Source: Sphaerobacteraceae bacterium (GTDB lineage: Bacteria; Chloroflexota; Chloroflexia; Thermomicrobiales; Thermomicrobiaceae). Taken from it: a stretch of 44,404 nt of DNA. The position numbers and the translations under genes were made by a program. The notes beneath the pieces are model-generated. The model was not told where the DNA came from, made no database searches, and worked only from the letters and a program-made list of their open reading frames with translations. Positions 18,265 to 27,257 of this stretch are shown here, piece after piece. The stretch spans positions 1 to 44,404 of the forward strand of contig REEK01000133.1 in assembly GCA_007695115.1 (NCBI GenBank). Direction: 5' to 3'. Position 1 is the first letter of the stretch, and every line of letters starts with the position of its first letter.

Positions 18265-19449
18265 TGGTTTCGCCAGCGGAGTGCGTCTGGCGATGTGCTC
18301 CGGCAAGAGCACGACGATGACCAGCGCCACAACAAGCAGGATTCCAGTGATCCCGAGCGCCGTCGGGATCCCGACCACGTCAGCCATCATGCCGGTAATC
18401 GGAACCCCGATACCACCAGTCACGAACCCGATACCGAGAATGAACCCGGACGCCATTCCGGCCCGTCCGCGAACCATTCCCTGAGCCATCACCAGCGTCA
18501 CCGAAATCGACATGTCCACAAGGAACCCGAGCAGTGCCCCGGTGAGCAACGCCCACGGGCCCGGGAAGAACAGGAACACATAGAGCGCGGGTAAGCTCAG
18601 CAGCAAAGAATAGAAGAGAACCTGCCTCTGACCGAGCCGATCAGCCAGCACGCCGCCCGCAATGGTGCCAAGTGCCCCGATTCCGAGCATAGCGGTCACA
18701 AGAATCCCGTAAAAGCTCGCACTATATCCGAGTTCCTGATACCAGAGCGGGGACAGCGTCACTACCGAGAGAAACACCCAGCTTCGCAGCATAACCACCG
18801 CGACAACCGGCGCCAGATACTTCCACTTGATCGAGAACTGATCATCGACGCTTCCACTGGCTCGTCGCTCCGGGAGCCCGAGATTGAGCTTCACCAGGGA
18901 CCGGTACACCAGGAATGCCGAGAGCAGCCCCAGCGGCACCATCAGCAACACGCCTTCTTGATGAAACACCCCGAAAATCAGTGCACCGAAAATCGGACCC
19001 AGTGCATAACCACCGGTCCCGCTGACCGTATAGATCGACATCGCCGTATTGCGAGATTCATCCCGGACCGCCGCCGCTGCGTTAGCCGCCCCTTGTGGGT
19101 GATAAGCCCCGGAACCCAGTCCGGCCATGAACGCCGCGAACATGAAGAAACCGGTAGAGGGCGATAAGCCGATCACGCCAAACATGATCGCCGCCCAGGC
19201 CAGGCTGGCTGGCGCCATGTAGCGACTGCCGTGCTTATCAGCCAGATAACCGAACAACGGCTGGGAGATCGAGGAAGCTGTCATGAAGCTGAGCGCGACG
19301 AAGCCGACATCCCGGTTGCTGAGATCGAACTGGAGCGCCATCAATGGGTAAAGAACGGGCAACAGACCACTGTAGAGATCGACCGTGAAGTGGCCCAGCA
19401 TGAATGTCAGCAGCGCTGGATTCTGTCGTATCTCCTTGAGTGCGTCCAA
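18250..19449 (-). CDS. MFS transporter, fosmidomycin-resistance (Fsr)-like
   Basis: A 399-residue major facilitator superfamily protein with about twelve membrane segments. It resembles Fsr-type exporters: HFTVDLYSGLLPVLYPLM in TM1, the loop motif GYLADKHGSRYM after TM2 and the characteristic GLGSGAYHPQGAANAAA in TM4. These proteins export fosmidomycin and other small compounds, but the natural substrate is unknown in most bacteria. Fosmidomycin inhibits the MEP pathway, and this window encodes two MEP enzymes (IspD, IspF) 11 kb away; that may be coincidence. The ATG at 19449 gives a short cytoplasmic N-terminus. The gene is convergent with the site-2 protease. Confidence 0.86.
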   Translation of the reverse strand: MDALKEIRQNPALLTFMLGHFTVDLYSGLLPVLYPLMALQFDLSNRDVGFVALSFMTASSISQPLFGYLADKHGSRYMAPASLAWAAIMFGVIGLSPSTGFFMFAAFMAGLGSGAYHPQGAANAAAAVRDESRNTAMSIYTVSGTGGYALGPIFGALIFGVFHQEGVLLMVPLGLLSAFLVYRSLVKLNLGLPERRASGSVDDQFSIKWKYLAPVVAVVMLRSWVFLSVVTLSPLWYQELGYSASFYGILVTAMLGIGALGTIAGGVLADRLGQRQVLFYSLLLSLPALYVFLFFPGPWALLTGALLGFLVDMSISVTLVMAQGMVRGRAGMASGFILGIGFVTGGIGVPITGMMADVVGIPTALGITGILLVVALVIVVLLPEHIARRTPLAKPAAPV

Positions 19450-19586
19450 ACCCTGCCCCCGGTTGCAATAGTCCCTGCTTCCAGCACGGCATCATACCCC
19501 CCGGAATCGAACGTTTCCAACGCCAATTGCACCGGTTCTCTCCCCGCCATTGGCCCACGTTGACAACCTGAACGCCAAAAACGGTC

Positions 19587-19595
19587 TGATATACT
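19587..19595 (+). promoter_or_regulatory. Candidate extended -10 promoter of prfB
   Basis: TGATATACT is an extended -10 (TG, one base, TATACT at 19590-19595), about 85 bases before the prfB ATG. No matching -35 hexamer is clear; a TTGACA at 19560-19565 is 24 bases away, too far for a standard spacer. Confidence 0.4.
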
Positions 19596-19679
19596 GACCG
19601 AACTGACCAGCGCATATTCAGCGTGGATTCAGGCTAACCCGAATGACGAAATTTCACGTAGTTCAGAGGACGTTCGAAC

Positions 19680-20787
19680 ATGATTGATAACCTGACTGTA
19701 GCCATCTCCACTGTGGTCGACCGACTCGACCAGATCGGAGCACGTCTTTGACTTGCCTACTAAACGGCAAGATCTGCGTGAACTAGAAGAACAGACCTCT
19801 GATCCGGAACTCTGGAACGATCCAGCGCACGCTCAACGCGTGATGCGCCAGTTTTCCGATCTCCGTGCTCAGATTTCGAAATGGGAAGAGCTTCGCCAGC
19901 AGGCCTCAGATCTGCAGGACCTCATCGAGATGACCGATGCTGAGGACGATATGCAGGCTGACCTGCAGGAAGAAGGAGCTAACCTGCTCCGTGAAGTCGA
20001 GCGTATGGAGCTTCAGCTCGTCCTGAATGGCCCGTATGACAACCACGATGCCCTGCTGTCAGTACATGCCGGCACAGGTGGGGTCGATGCCCAGGACTGG
20101 GCCGAGATGCTCATCCGGATGTATCTCCGCTGGGCAAGCAGTCAGGGATTCTCCAGTAAGGTGCTCGACCGGACTGAAGGCGAAGAAGCCGGTATCAAGA
20201 GTGCCACCATCGAAATCCGTGGCCCTTATGCCTTTGGCTATCTCCGGAGCGAGGCTGGCACGCATCGTCTGGTCCGGCTGTCACCATTTGACGCTGCACA
20301 CCGGCGCCATACATCCTTCGCGCTGGTGGAAGTGCTCCCAGAGGTCGACGACGCACCAGAGGTCGAAATTCGCGACGACGATCTCCGGGTCGACACGTTC
20401 CGGGCTTCAGGAGCTGGCGGGCAGCACGTCAACAAGACCGATTCGGCCGTCCGGATAACCCATTTGCCAACCGGCATCGTGGTCACCTGCCAGAACGAGC
20501 GGTCGCAGCTTCAGAACCGTGAGACGGCGATGAAGTTTCTCCGCGCCAAGCTGATCGAGAAGGCGCTGCGGGAACGCGAAGAAGAGCAATCGAAGATCAA
20601 GGGTGAACACATCGCATCCGGCTGGGGCAACCGTATCCGCTCCTACGTTCTGCAGCCATACACGATGGTGACCGATCACCGAACCGAGTTCAGCACCTCG
20701 AACGCGAACGGAGTTCTGGAAGGCGGTCTCGGTGAACTCATTGATGCCTACCTGCATCAAAAGCTCGGAGAGGACAATGACGCCTGA
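19680..20787 (+). CDS. prfB: Peptide chain release factor 2 (RF2), with programmed +1 frameshift
   Basis: RF2 recognises UGA and UAA stop codons and triggers peptide release. The gene has two overlapping frames. A 23-codon leader from the ATG at 19680 reads MIDNLTVAIS and ends CTT TGA (stop 19749-19751). Shifting +1 at CTT continues as D-LPTKRQDL in the main frame to the stop at 20787, about 368 residues in all. The main frame carries the stop-codon-reading SPF motif (RLSPFDAAHRRHTSFA) and the catalytic GGQ (GAGGQHVNKTDSAVRI). The joint is the classic RF2 site, so this is not a broken gene. Synthesis is autoregulated: low RF2 lets ribosomes pause at UGA and shift. The end overlaps the following metallopeptidase gene by 11 bases. 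Confidence 0.96.
19737..19752 (+). promoter_or_regulatory. RF2 programmed +1 frameshift site
   Basis: The slippery sequence CTTTGAC spans 19746-19752, with the in-frame TGA at 19749-19751. A Shine-Dalgarno-like GGAG (19737-19740) five bases before CTT should bind 16S rRNA and stimulate the shift, as in E. coli prfB. Confidence 0.93.
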
Positions 20788-22222
20788 TCTGATCCGACGA
20801 CAACCAGCGCTCATCCTGCTGTTCTCCCTCGTTCTCGCGCTGTTCGTCGGGCTGGCGACGCCAGCTTTCAGTTCTGATGCGTCAGCACAGGATGGGAACC
20901 TGGTCCTCAACGACCAGAGTGTCGAGATCGATTTCCCACAGCAGATCACATTCAACCTGGAAATCGACGCACCCGAGCCGGTTCAACGGCTGGAACTCCG
21001 GTATCAGCCCGTATTCGCCGATGCAGCCAGTGCCGAACGTCCTGATTTCGAGCAAGGGGCAACCTCGATCAGCACCAGCTACGAGCTGGATCTGAGAACG
21101 CGTTATCTCCCGCCAGGGATCGATGTTGATTACCGCTGGATCATCACGCTCGAGAGCGGCGAGATTCTGGAGACGGAGCAAGAGCGCTTCTTCTTCATCG
21201 ACAATCGTTACGACTGGCAGGTCAACACCGACGACCTGGTGTCGATCTACTACTACGAGGGCGGTTCCGGATTCGGCGATCTGGCAATGGACGTCACCAA
21301 TCGGACGATCGAACGGTTCGGATCGGATTTCGACGTCCAGATCGATGAGCCAATCAACATCGTCCTCTACGGCAGCGTCAACGATTTTCAGGATGCATTG
21401 CCCTACAACAGCCCCGAATGGATCGGTGGATTTGCTGATCCGGGCCAGAATCTGATCGTTGCCGGCATCTCACCGGGAGAAGGTGCGGCCACGGAGATGG
21501 GCCGGATGCTGACGCACGAGGTCGTCCATCTGCTGGTAGCGCAGGCCACCTGGAACCCGTTCAATAGTGCCCCGCGATGGCTCGATGAAGGTCTGGCGAT
21601 CAACTATCAGGAAGTCCGTGAAGAGCGCTTCCGGCGCGTGCTCGACCTGGCGGTCGACGAAGGACGCCTGATTCCACTTCCGGCACTGCGTTCGAGTTTC
21701 CCGAGTGATCCGGACCTGGCGATTCAGTCCTACGCTCAGAGTGAGAGCGTCGTTGAGTTCCTCATCGAAGACTACGGTCACGAGGCAATTGCCTCGATTC
21801 TCGACGCCTACAGCGAGGGTGTCCCACACAGTGAAGCTGTAGTTGTGGGTATGGGAATGACCCTTGAAGAGATCGATGACGAATGGACCGCGTGGCTCGG
21901 TTACGATGGAGACACCGCCGGTGTGGATCACACCGAAGCGCCGTCACCTGGCACGATGGAGCAAACCGAAGATATGCTCGCCAACTTCGGATTGATGCCC
22001 ATACTGGTGATCGGTGGCGCCATTGTGGTGATCATGGGCCTGGTCCGGATGGTACGGGCCGTGAATGTCCGAGACCTCGATGAAGACGTAAGTCCTGACG
22101 TCGAATATTACGGCCAGGACATGTACGAAGAGGACGAATTGTTCGAGGGCGATGTGCTTGAAGATGACGCGCTCGAGGACGACGATGACAGGCCCCGCGG
22201 GACTCCACCAACCTTGACATGA
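20777..22222 (+). CDS. Secreted/membrane-anchored gluzincin metallopeptidase (peptidase MA-like)
   Basis: A protein of 481 residues with a Sec signal peptide (hydrophobic run LILLFSLVLALFVGLATPAF, about residues 12-31). An extracytoplasmic beta-rich region (about 40-150) is followed by a zinc metallopeptidase domain of the gluzincin type. That domain has HEVVH (His247, Glu248, His251) and, about 25 residues later, APRWLDEGLAINYQ, giving the third ligand Glu. A membrane segment (MPILVIGGAIVVIMGLV, about residues 405-425) anchors the protein. The cytoplasmic tail is extremely acidic (runs of Asp and Glu) and ends RPRGTPPTLT. The ATG at 20777 has GGAGAGG upstream and lies inside the end of prfB, so the two are coupled; the reason is unclear. 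The substrate is unknown. Confidence 0.85.
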   Translation: MTPDLIRRQPALILLFSLVLALFVGLATPAFSSDASAQDGNLVLNDQSVEIDFPQQITFNLEIDAPEPVQRLELRYQPVFADAASAERPDFEQGATSISTSYELDLRTRYLPPGIDVDYRWIITLESGEILETEQERFFFIDNRYDWQVNTDDLVSIYYYEGGSGFGDLAMDVTNRTIERFGSDFDVQIDEPINIVLYGSVNDFQDALPYNSPEWIGGFADPGQNLIVAGISPGEGAATEMGRMLTHEVVHLLVAQATWNPFNSAPRWLDEGLAINYQEVREERFRRVLDLAVDEGRLIPLPALRSSFPSDPDLAIQSYAQSESVVEFLIEDYGHEAIASILDAYSEGVPHSEAVVVGMGMTLEEIDDEWTAWLGYDGDTAGVDHTEAPSPGTMEQTEDMLANFGLMPILVIGGAIVVIMGLVRMVRAVNVRDLDEDVSPDVEYYGQDMYEEDELFEGDVLEDDALEDDDDRPRGTPPTLT

Positions 22223-22242
22223 CCGGTGTCAATTGCTAAGCT
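22214..22242 (+). promoter_or_regulatory. Promoter of the hrcA-grpE-dnaK operon
   Basis: TTGACA at 22214-22219 is a perfect -35. A 17-base spacer leads to TAAGCT at 22237-22242, preceded by TGC, which makes an extended -10. The CIRCE operator begins nine bases later, over the expected transcription start. Confidence 0.75.
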
Positions 22243-22250
22243 ACCTCGAG

Positions 22251-22277
22251 TTAGCACTCTCGCATGATGAGTGCTAA
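22251..22277 (+). promoter_or_regulatory. CIRCE operator (HrcA binding site)
   Basis: TTAGCACTC at 22251-22259, nine bases, then GAGTGCTAA at 22269-22277. This is a perfect match to the CIRCE consensus. HrcA bound here represses the operon until heat shock titrates its GroEL-dependent folding. Confidence 0.98.
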
Positions 22278-22291
22278 TCGGGGTGATACAT

Positions 22292-23332
22292 ATGAGCGAC
22301 GAGCTGAGCGAACGCCAGCAAAAAATTCTGAAACTCATCGTTCAGGAATACGTCCAAACCGGACGCGCGGTTGGCTCGAAAGCGCTAATCGACCGGTACA
22401 AACTGGGCGTCAGTCCAGCCACGGTTCGCAACGATATGGGTATCCTGGAAGATCAGGCGTTTCTCCAGCACCCCCATACGTCCGCTGGGCGTGTGCCAAC
22501 GGATTCCGGCTATCGCTACTACGTGGAGAACCTGCTGGGTAACCCGCGGGTTCCGATGAGCGAGCAGATCCGGATCCGGCACCAGTTCAGTCAGGTGGAA
22601 ATGCAGGTTGCCGCGTCGATGAAGCTGGCGGCGGCCGTTCTGGCCGAGGCCAGTGGCAACATCGCGCTCATTTCACCACCGCGCAGTATTCAGGAGACCG
22701 TTCGGCACTTCGAGCTGATCAGTCTGCGTGACCATTTGATACTCCTGATTCTGGTGACTCAGTCTGGAACCGTTCATGAGTCTTTCCTGCACATCGATGA
22801 TCCGGTGGATCAGGAAACGCTGAGTGCCACCAGTCGCCAGTTGAACGACGAGATTCGTGACATGCGGCACACGGAGATTCAGCTTCAGGCCAGCCGTCAT
22901 GAATCGTTTAGCGCCCTGGTGCTGGAACAGATCGCGGCACTGATGCAGCGCACCGAGCAGGAGAGCACCGCAGAACTTCATTCCGAAGGACTGGAACGGG
23001 CCCTGCGACAACCGGAGTTTTCCCACGGCGGGGTTGCCCAGCAATTGCTGGAAGTGCTTCGCGGCGGGGCATTGCTCTCGGTTCTGTTGCCGCAAGTGCG
23101 GCAGAAAGATGATCTGAGGATCTTTATCGGCTCTGAGAACGTCTCTGATGAACTTCAGTCTTATGGTGTGATCATCGCCCGATACGGGGCAACCAACGAA
23201 GTAACCGGGTTGCTCGGAATTCTGGGTCCAACCCGGATGCCGTATGACCGATCAATCTCGACCGTTCGGTACGTTTCACATCTCCTGAGTGATCTGTTGC
23301 GTCAGGTTCACGCGGATGAACCAGAACAGTGA
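22292..23332 (+). CDS. hrcA: Heat-inducible transcription repressor HrcA
   Basis: Repressor of class I heat-shock genes, binding CIRCE as a dimer and needing GroEL for activity. The 346-residue product has an N-terminal winged helix (ERQQKILKLIVQEYVQTGRAV to VSPATVRNDMGILEDQAFL), then the HPHTSAGRVPTDSGYRYYV signature. A GAF-like domain follows, and the C-terminus has the conserved IFIGSEN and a GLLGILGPTRMPY block. The ATG at 22292 has GGGGTGAT upstream. An in-frame GTG at 22271 lies within the CIRCE and is unlikely. The gene autoregulates through the CIRCE just upstream and heads the operon with grpE and dnaK; no dnaJ follows. Confidence 0.97.
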   Translation: MSDELSERQQKILKLIVQEYVQTGRAVGSKALIDRYKLGVSPATVRNDMGILEDQAFLQHPHTSAGRVPTDSGYRYYVENLLGNPRVPMSEQIRIRHQFSQVEMQVAASMKLAAAVLAEASGNIALISPPRSIQETVRHFELISLRDHLILLILVTQSGTVHESFLHIDDPVDQETLSATSRQLNDEIRDMRHTEIQLQASRHESFSALVLEQIAALMQRTEQESTAELHSEGLERALRQPEFSHGGVAQQLLEVLRGGALLSVLLPQVRQKDDLRIFIGSENVSDELQSYGVIIARYGATNEVTGLLGILGPTRMPYDRSISTVRYVSHLLSDLLRQVHADEPEQ

Positions 23333-23387
23333 CGCAGGCGTTGATCCACACAGGACTACCCGAAAAACCGGAAAGGATGGCGATGTA

Positions 23388-24023
23388 ATGCGCGATCCCA
23401 ACACTGACGAACAGACAGACAATCTCAACGGCACCGAGGAACAGGACACTTCCGCCGACGAGGAAGTGTCAGAGCAGACGAAGACGGGCAGTATGGAAGA
23501 GGAACTGGAAAACGAACGCCAGCGCTCCGCTGAATATCTCGATCAGGCCCAGCGGGCACGCGCCGAGCTGGTGAACTATCGGCGCCGGACCGAAGAGGAA
23601 CTCGCGCGGATGCAGAAGCTGGCCGGAGAACGCATTCTGGCCAAGATCCTGCCGGCGATCGATGACCTCGACCGTGCTATCAAGTCGATGGATGCGGCCG
23701 ACCGGGAATCATCCTGGGGAGAGGGCATCATTCTGGTTCAGAAAAAGATCTGGAGCATGCTCGAATCCGAGGGCGTCTCTCCGATCGAATCACTGGGCAA
23801 GCCGTTTGACCCGAGCGTCCATGAAGCCATCTCGATGCAGGAAGGTGCCGGTGGCGCCACAACGGTCGTCCAGGAATTCCAGCGAGGTTTCATGCTGGGT
23901 GACCGCGTTCTCCGACCGGCAATGGTGGTCGTCGGTTCTGCCGAAGATGCACCAGCGACTGACAGCACAAACGATGAAGAATCTGACGATACCGAAACGC
24001 GCGACGATCGCGAAGAACGATAA
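23388..24023 (+). CDS. grpE: Nucleotide exchange factor GrpE
   Basis: Exchanges ADP for ATP on DnaK. The 211-residue product has an acidic, disordered N-terminus of about 40 residues rich in Glu, Asp and Thr. A long coiled-coil helix follows ([20 protein letters not shown] to [11 protein letters not shown]), then [15 protein letters not shown]. The C-terminal beta domain has the typical FDPSVHEAI and [24 protein letters not shown]. The ATG at 23388 has AAAGGA upstream. Further in-frame starts lie earlier, such as an ATG at 23316 overlapping hrcA, but they are less well placed. It lies between hrcA and dnaK in the CIRCE-controlled operon. Confidence 0.96.
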   Translation: MRDPNTDEQTDNLNGTEEQDTSADEEVSEQTKTGSMEEELENERQRSAEYLDQAQRARAELVNYRRRTEEELARMQKLAGERILAKILPAIDDLDRAIKSMDAADRESSWGEGIILVQKKIWSMLESEGVSPIESLGKPFDPSVHEAISMQEGAGGATTVVQEFQRGFMLGDRVLRPAMVVVGSAEDAPATDSTNDEESDDTETRDDREER

Positions 24024-24043
24024 CGATAGAGAGGAACGAATCA

Positions 24044-25981
24044 ATGGGACGAACTATTGGAGTTGACCTCGGAACGACGAACTCGGTCGTCGCTATTATC
24101 GAGGCTGGCGAACCGACAGTGATTCCGAACGCCGAAGGCGAACGCATTACGCCATCGGTCGTGGCTGTGACGAACACCGGAGAGCGCCTTGTTGGTCGCT
24201 TTGCCAAGCGTCAGGCCGTCACGAACCCGGAGAACACCATCTTCTCGGTGAAGCGCTTCATGGGCCGGGATTTCGATGACCCGCAGACCCAGAAAGACGC
24301 ATCACAGTTGCCGTATGAAATCCGCAAAGCGGACAACGGTGGCGTAGAGATCAAGGTTGGCGAATCCTGGCACAGCCCGCCAGAGATCTCGGCGATGATT
24401 CTCCAGAAATTGAAGGCTGACGCCGAGGCGTATCTCGGTGAATCCGTCGACAAGGCCGTCATCACGGTACCGGCATACTTCGACGACAGCCAGCGGAACG
24501 CAACCAAGGACGCCGGCCGAATTGCCGGTCTCGAGGTTCTCCGCATTATCAACGAGCCGACCGCATCAGCGCTCGCCTATGGCCTTGAGAAGAAGGAAGA
24601 CGAGCAGCTCGCGGTCTATGACCTCGGCGGCGGCACGTACGACATTTCGATCCTCGATCTGTCAGAAGGCGTGTTCCAGGTTCTGGCAACCAACGGTGAC
24701 ACGCACCTCGGTGGCGACGACTTCGACCAGCGCATCATTGACTGGCTGGCCGACGAGTTCAAGAATCAGGAAGGCATCGACCTTCGGCAGGATCGCATGG
24801 CCCTGCAGCGTCTGAAAGAAGCCGCTGAGAAGGCCAAGATCGAGCTGTCCAGCACGCAGCAGACCGACGTAAACCTTCCGTTCGTGACGGCGGATGCGTC
24901 CGGACCGAAGCACATGAACATCACGCTCAGTCGCTCCAAGCTGGAACAGCTGGTCGGCGATCTGATCGCTCGCACCGTCGAGCCGATGAGTGCTGCGCTC
25001 AAGGACGCCGAGATTAGCAAGGACAAGGTCGACGAAGTACTGCTGGTCGGTGGCCAGACACGAATGCCACAGGTCCAGAAGCGCGTCGCCGAGTTCTTCG
25101 GTCAGGACGCCCACAAGGGCATCAATCCGGACGAAGTGGTCGCCATTGGCGCCGCCATTCAGGCCGGTGTGCTCGGTGGCGAGGTCAAGGACGTGCTGCT
25201 GCTCGACGTGACCCCGCTGACGCTCTCGATCGAGACACTCGGTGGAGTCGCAACGGCATTGATCGAGCGCAACACAACGATCCCGACCCGGAAGAGCCAG
25301 ATCTTCACCACGGCATCCGACAACCAGAACCAGGTGGAGATCCACGTGGTTCAGGGTGAGCGGCCGATGGTTGCCGACAACAAGAGCCTCGGCAAGTTCG
25401 TTCTGGACGGTATTCCGCCAGCTCCGCGCGGGGTTCCGAAGATCGAAGTGACGTTTGACCTCGATGCCAACGGCATCCTCAATGTCACGGCCAAGGATCA
25501 GGCGACCGAGCGCGAGCAGAAGATCACCATTACGGCTTCCAGTGGCCTCTCCGAGGACGAAGTGAACCAGATGGTGAAGGACGCCGAGCAGTATGCCGAA
25601 GAAGACCGGCAGCGCCGCGAGGCGATCGAGTTCCGCAACCAGGCCGAGGCGATGGTCTACCAGGCCGAGCAGACCGTTACGGAGTACGGCGAGCAGATCC
25701 CGGCCGAGACCAAAGAAGAGCTCGAGGCCAAGGTTGCCACCGTCAAGGACATTCTCGAGAACGATCGAGAGAACATTGAACGGCTTCGCCCGGCCCATGA
25801 AGAGCTCGCTCAGGCTCTGTCCAAGGTCGGCACCTCGATGTACGAGCAGGCCGGCGCTGACGGCGCAACCGAACCGAACGGCACCGGCGCCGAAGAACCG
25901 CAGACCGAGCAGGAATCTGCGGAAGATGCCGAGACGGTCGAAGGCGAGTTCCGCGAAGTGAACAACGAGCGCAATTCCTGA
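24044..25981 (+). CDS. dnaK: Chaperone protein DnaK (Hsp70)
   Basis: An ATP-dependent Hsp70 chaperone that binds unfolded hydrophobic segments. The 645-residue product has an N-terminal ATPase domain with [56 protein letters not shown] and [12 protein letters not shown]. The linker is [20 protein letters not shown] in part. The substrate-binding domain includes [12 protein letters not shown] and [10 protein letters not shown]. The helical lid runs through [19 protein letters not shown], and the C-terminal tail is acidic, ending [13 protein letters not shown]. The ATG at 24044 follows GAGAGGAA. It is the last gene of the hrcA operon, followed by a strong terminator. The long opposite-strand frames inside it are shadows of its biased codon use. 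Confidence 0.98.
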   Translation: MGRTIGVDLGTTNSVVAIIEAGEPTVIPNAEGERITPSVVAVTNTGERLVGRFAKRQAVTNPENTIFSVKRFMGRDFDDPQTQKDASQLPYEIRKADNGGVEIKVGESWHSPPEISAMILQKLKADAEAYLGESVDKAVITVPAYFDDSQRNATKDAGRIAGLEVLRIINEPTASALAYGLEKKEDEQLAVYDLGGGTYDISILDLSEGVFQVLATNGDTHLGGDDFDQRIIDWLADEFKNQEGIDLRQDRMALQRLKEAAEKAKIELSSTQQTDVNLPFVTADASGPKHMNITLSRSKLEQLVGDLIARTVEPMSAALKDAEISKDKVDEVLLVGGQTRMPQVQKRVAEFFGQDAHKGINPDEVVAIGAAIQAGVLGGEVKDVLLLDVTPLTLSIETLGGVATALIERNTTIPTRKSQIFTTASDNQNQVEIHVVQGERPMVADNKSLGKFVLDGIPPAPRGVPKIEVTFDLDANGILNVTAKDQATEREQKITITASSGLSEDEVNQMVKDAEQYAEEDRQRREAIEFRNQAEAMVYQAEQTVTEYGEQIPAETKEELEAKVATVKDILENDRENIERLRPAHEELAQALSKVGTSMYEQAGADGATEPNGTGAEEPQTEQESAEDAETVEGEFREVNNERNS

Positions 25982-26019
25982 TCTTCCGCCGCCTGTGCCT
26001 CGTTTTCGAGAACGAAAGA

Positions 26020-26051
26020 ACACCCCCGGGAGACATTCCCGGGGGTGTTTT
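26020..26051 (+). terminator. Rho-independent terminator after dnaK
   Basis: ACACCCCCGGGA at 26020-26031 pairs perfectly with TCCCGGGGGTGT at 26037-26048 around GACAT. It is followed by TTT and a T-rich stretch. It lies between dnaK and the convergent gene ending at 26100, so it may act in both directions. Confidence 0.93.
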
Positions 26052-26099
26052 CTGTCTCGTGAACTTATCTGAACCAGCCGCAAAATGTCAGGAAAGCGA

Positions 26100-27248
26100 C
26101 TACTGGATCAGCACTTCCAGACTCGTGGCCGGCACCAGACGCCGGGATCCGTTACCAAACTCCACATCAACGACCTGTCGCTGGACTCCCGTGGAATGTG
26201 GAGAATCGATAACACCACTGCGACAGGTAACAACCACACCGAGATGCTCGGGATCGACCAGTCTGGCCAGGGTGCCGTCCTGCAGGTTGATCCGCTGAAT
26301 CGCCTCGTCCCCACCGGGCCGCTCCCGGGAGAGATACAGCGTCGGGCGGGCGCTCATCACATCGGTCTGATCCGGAATCAGCAAGCTGGCCATCTGGTTT
26401 TCCTGTCCAGCCAGATACTGGAATACGGGCTGCGCCATACGGCGACGGCCAAACCCCTCGGTTACGAACACCGAAAACGGCTGGGCATGCTGCAGGTTAG
26501 ACGACGACTGCCGCCAGATGACCATCGAGGATGGCTCGGTTTCACCAGTTGTCATGTATCGGCGGATCTCGCTGTCACTGATGCTCCCGACGATCACACC
26601 GCGAACACCTTCTTCGATCAGACGACGAAGCGCCGATGTCCCGAGCGTCATTCCTGCCAGCACGATCGAACCCCGGAAATCGGAATCGACCATGTCGGCG
26701 GTGAACTCCCGGTCAGCGCGGTCCACGGCTACCCGCAACGGCCCGAAGGTGTCCTGCCCGAGTCCCAGCACGCCAGTTACCCTGCTTCCACCAACACGCA
26801 GCCAGACGCCCCGGTGATCGACCACCGAATCGACTTCGCCATGCACGCAGGCGTAGAGACGCTGTGGATGGCTAATCGGCGTGAGGGTAACCACACCGGT
26901 GCTCTCATCGAAATCGGTCATTGTCGAGGCAACGGGAGCCTTGCAGGTCACCGAGCGCAGCCCGCGCCGCGCACGGGCAACAGGCTCGCCTTCTTCGAAA
27001 TCGGTGCCAATCGGCTTGGTCAGGTACCGGGAGACGGTCTCCGGTTCCATCTCCAGCTCGCGGGCAACGTTCAACTGAAGCACCCGCCCCTGGGCAACCA
27101 GCGCGGTGGCCAGTTCAGTGGAAGGGTCTACCCGGTCTCCAGGCCGTACCTGGACATCGCCATCGCCGCTCAGCATGCGTTCGACATAGAACGACGCATC
27201 CCGAACGATAGCTGGCTCATAGGTTGCATGCTGTCGATCGGTGGACAT
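26100..27248 (-). CDS. Uncharacterised protein encoded with a MutL-like ASKHA protein
   Basis: A 382-residue protein I cannot assign to a named family. It is cytoplasmic, with no signal peptide or membrane segment. The N-terminal third has two copies of a short pattern, VRPGDRVDPSTELATALV and FEEGEPVARARRGL, reminiscent of barrel-sandwich or biotinyl-like hybrid folds. The centre contains GVWLRVGGSRVTGVLGLG, DFRGSIVLAGM and ALRRLIEEGVRGVIVGSIS, an alpha/beta stretch. The C-terminal 50 residues (LGVVVTCRSGVIDSPHSTG to VDVEFGNGSRRLVPA) look like a small beta-barrel, perhaps KOW- or SH3-like. The ATG at 27248 lies nine bases after the stop of the MutL-like gene, with GGAG upstream, so both act together in all likelihood. 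The gene ends convergent to dnaK. Confidence 0.8.
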   Translation of the reverse strand: MSTDRQHATYEPAIVRDASFYVERMLSGDGDVQVRPGDRVDPSTELATALVAQGRVLQLNVARELEMEPETVSRYLTKPIGTDFEEGEPVARARRGLRSVTCKAPVASTMTDFDESTGVVTLTPISHPQRLYACVHGEVDSVVDHRGVWLRVGGSRVTGVLGLGQDTFGPLRVAVDRADREFTADMVDSDFRGSIVLAGMTLGTSALRRLIEEGVRGVIVGSISDSEIRRYMTTGETEPSSMVIWRQSSSNLQHAQPFSVFVTEGFGRRRMAQPVFQYLAGQENQMASLLIPDQTDVMSARPTLYLSRERPGGDEAIQRINLQDGTLARLVDPEHLGVVVTCRSGVIDSPHSTGVQRQVVDVEFGNGSRRLVPATSLEVLIQ

Positions 27249-27257
27249 CCGCTCCGC

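Noticed and set aside
19749-19751. Stop codon and frameshift in prfB as a broken gene
   Set aside because: CTTTGAC with a GGAG upstream is the well-known RF2 programmed frameshift, and both frames encode RF2 sequence.
24662-26083. 473-residue minus-strand frame opposite dnaK
   Set aside because: It is the shadow of a highly conserved, codon-biased dnaK. It has no recognisable motifs and a composition typical of antisense frames.
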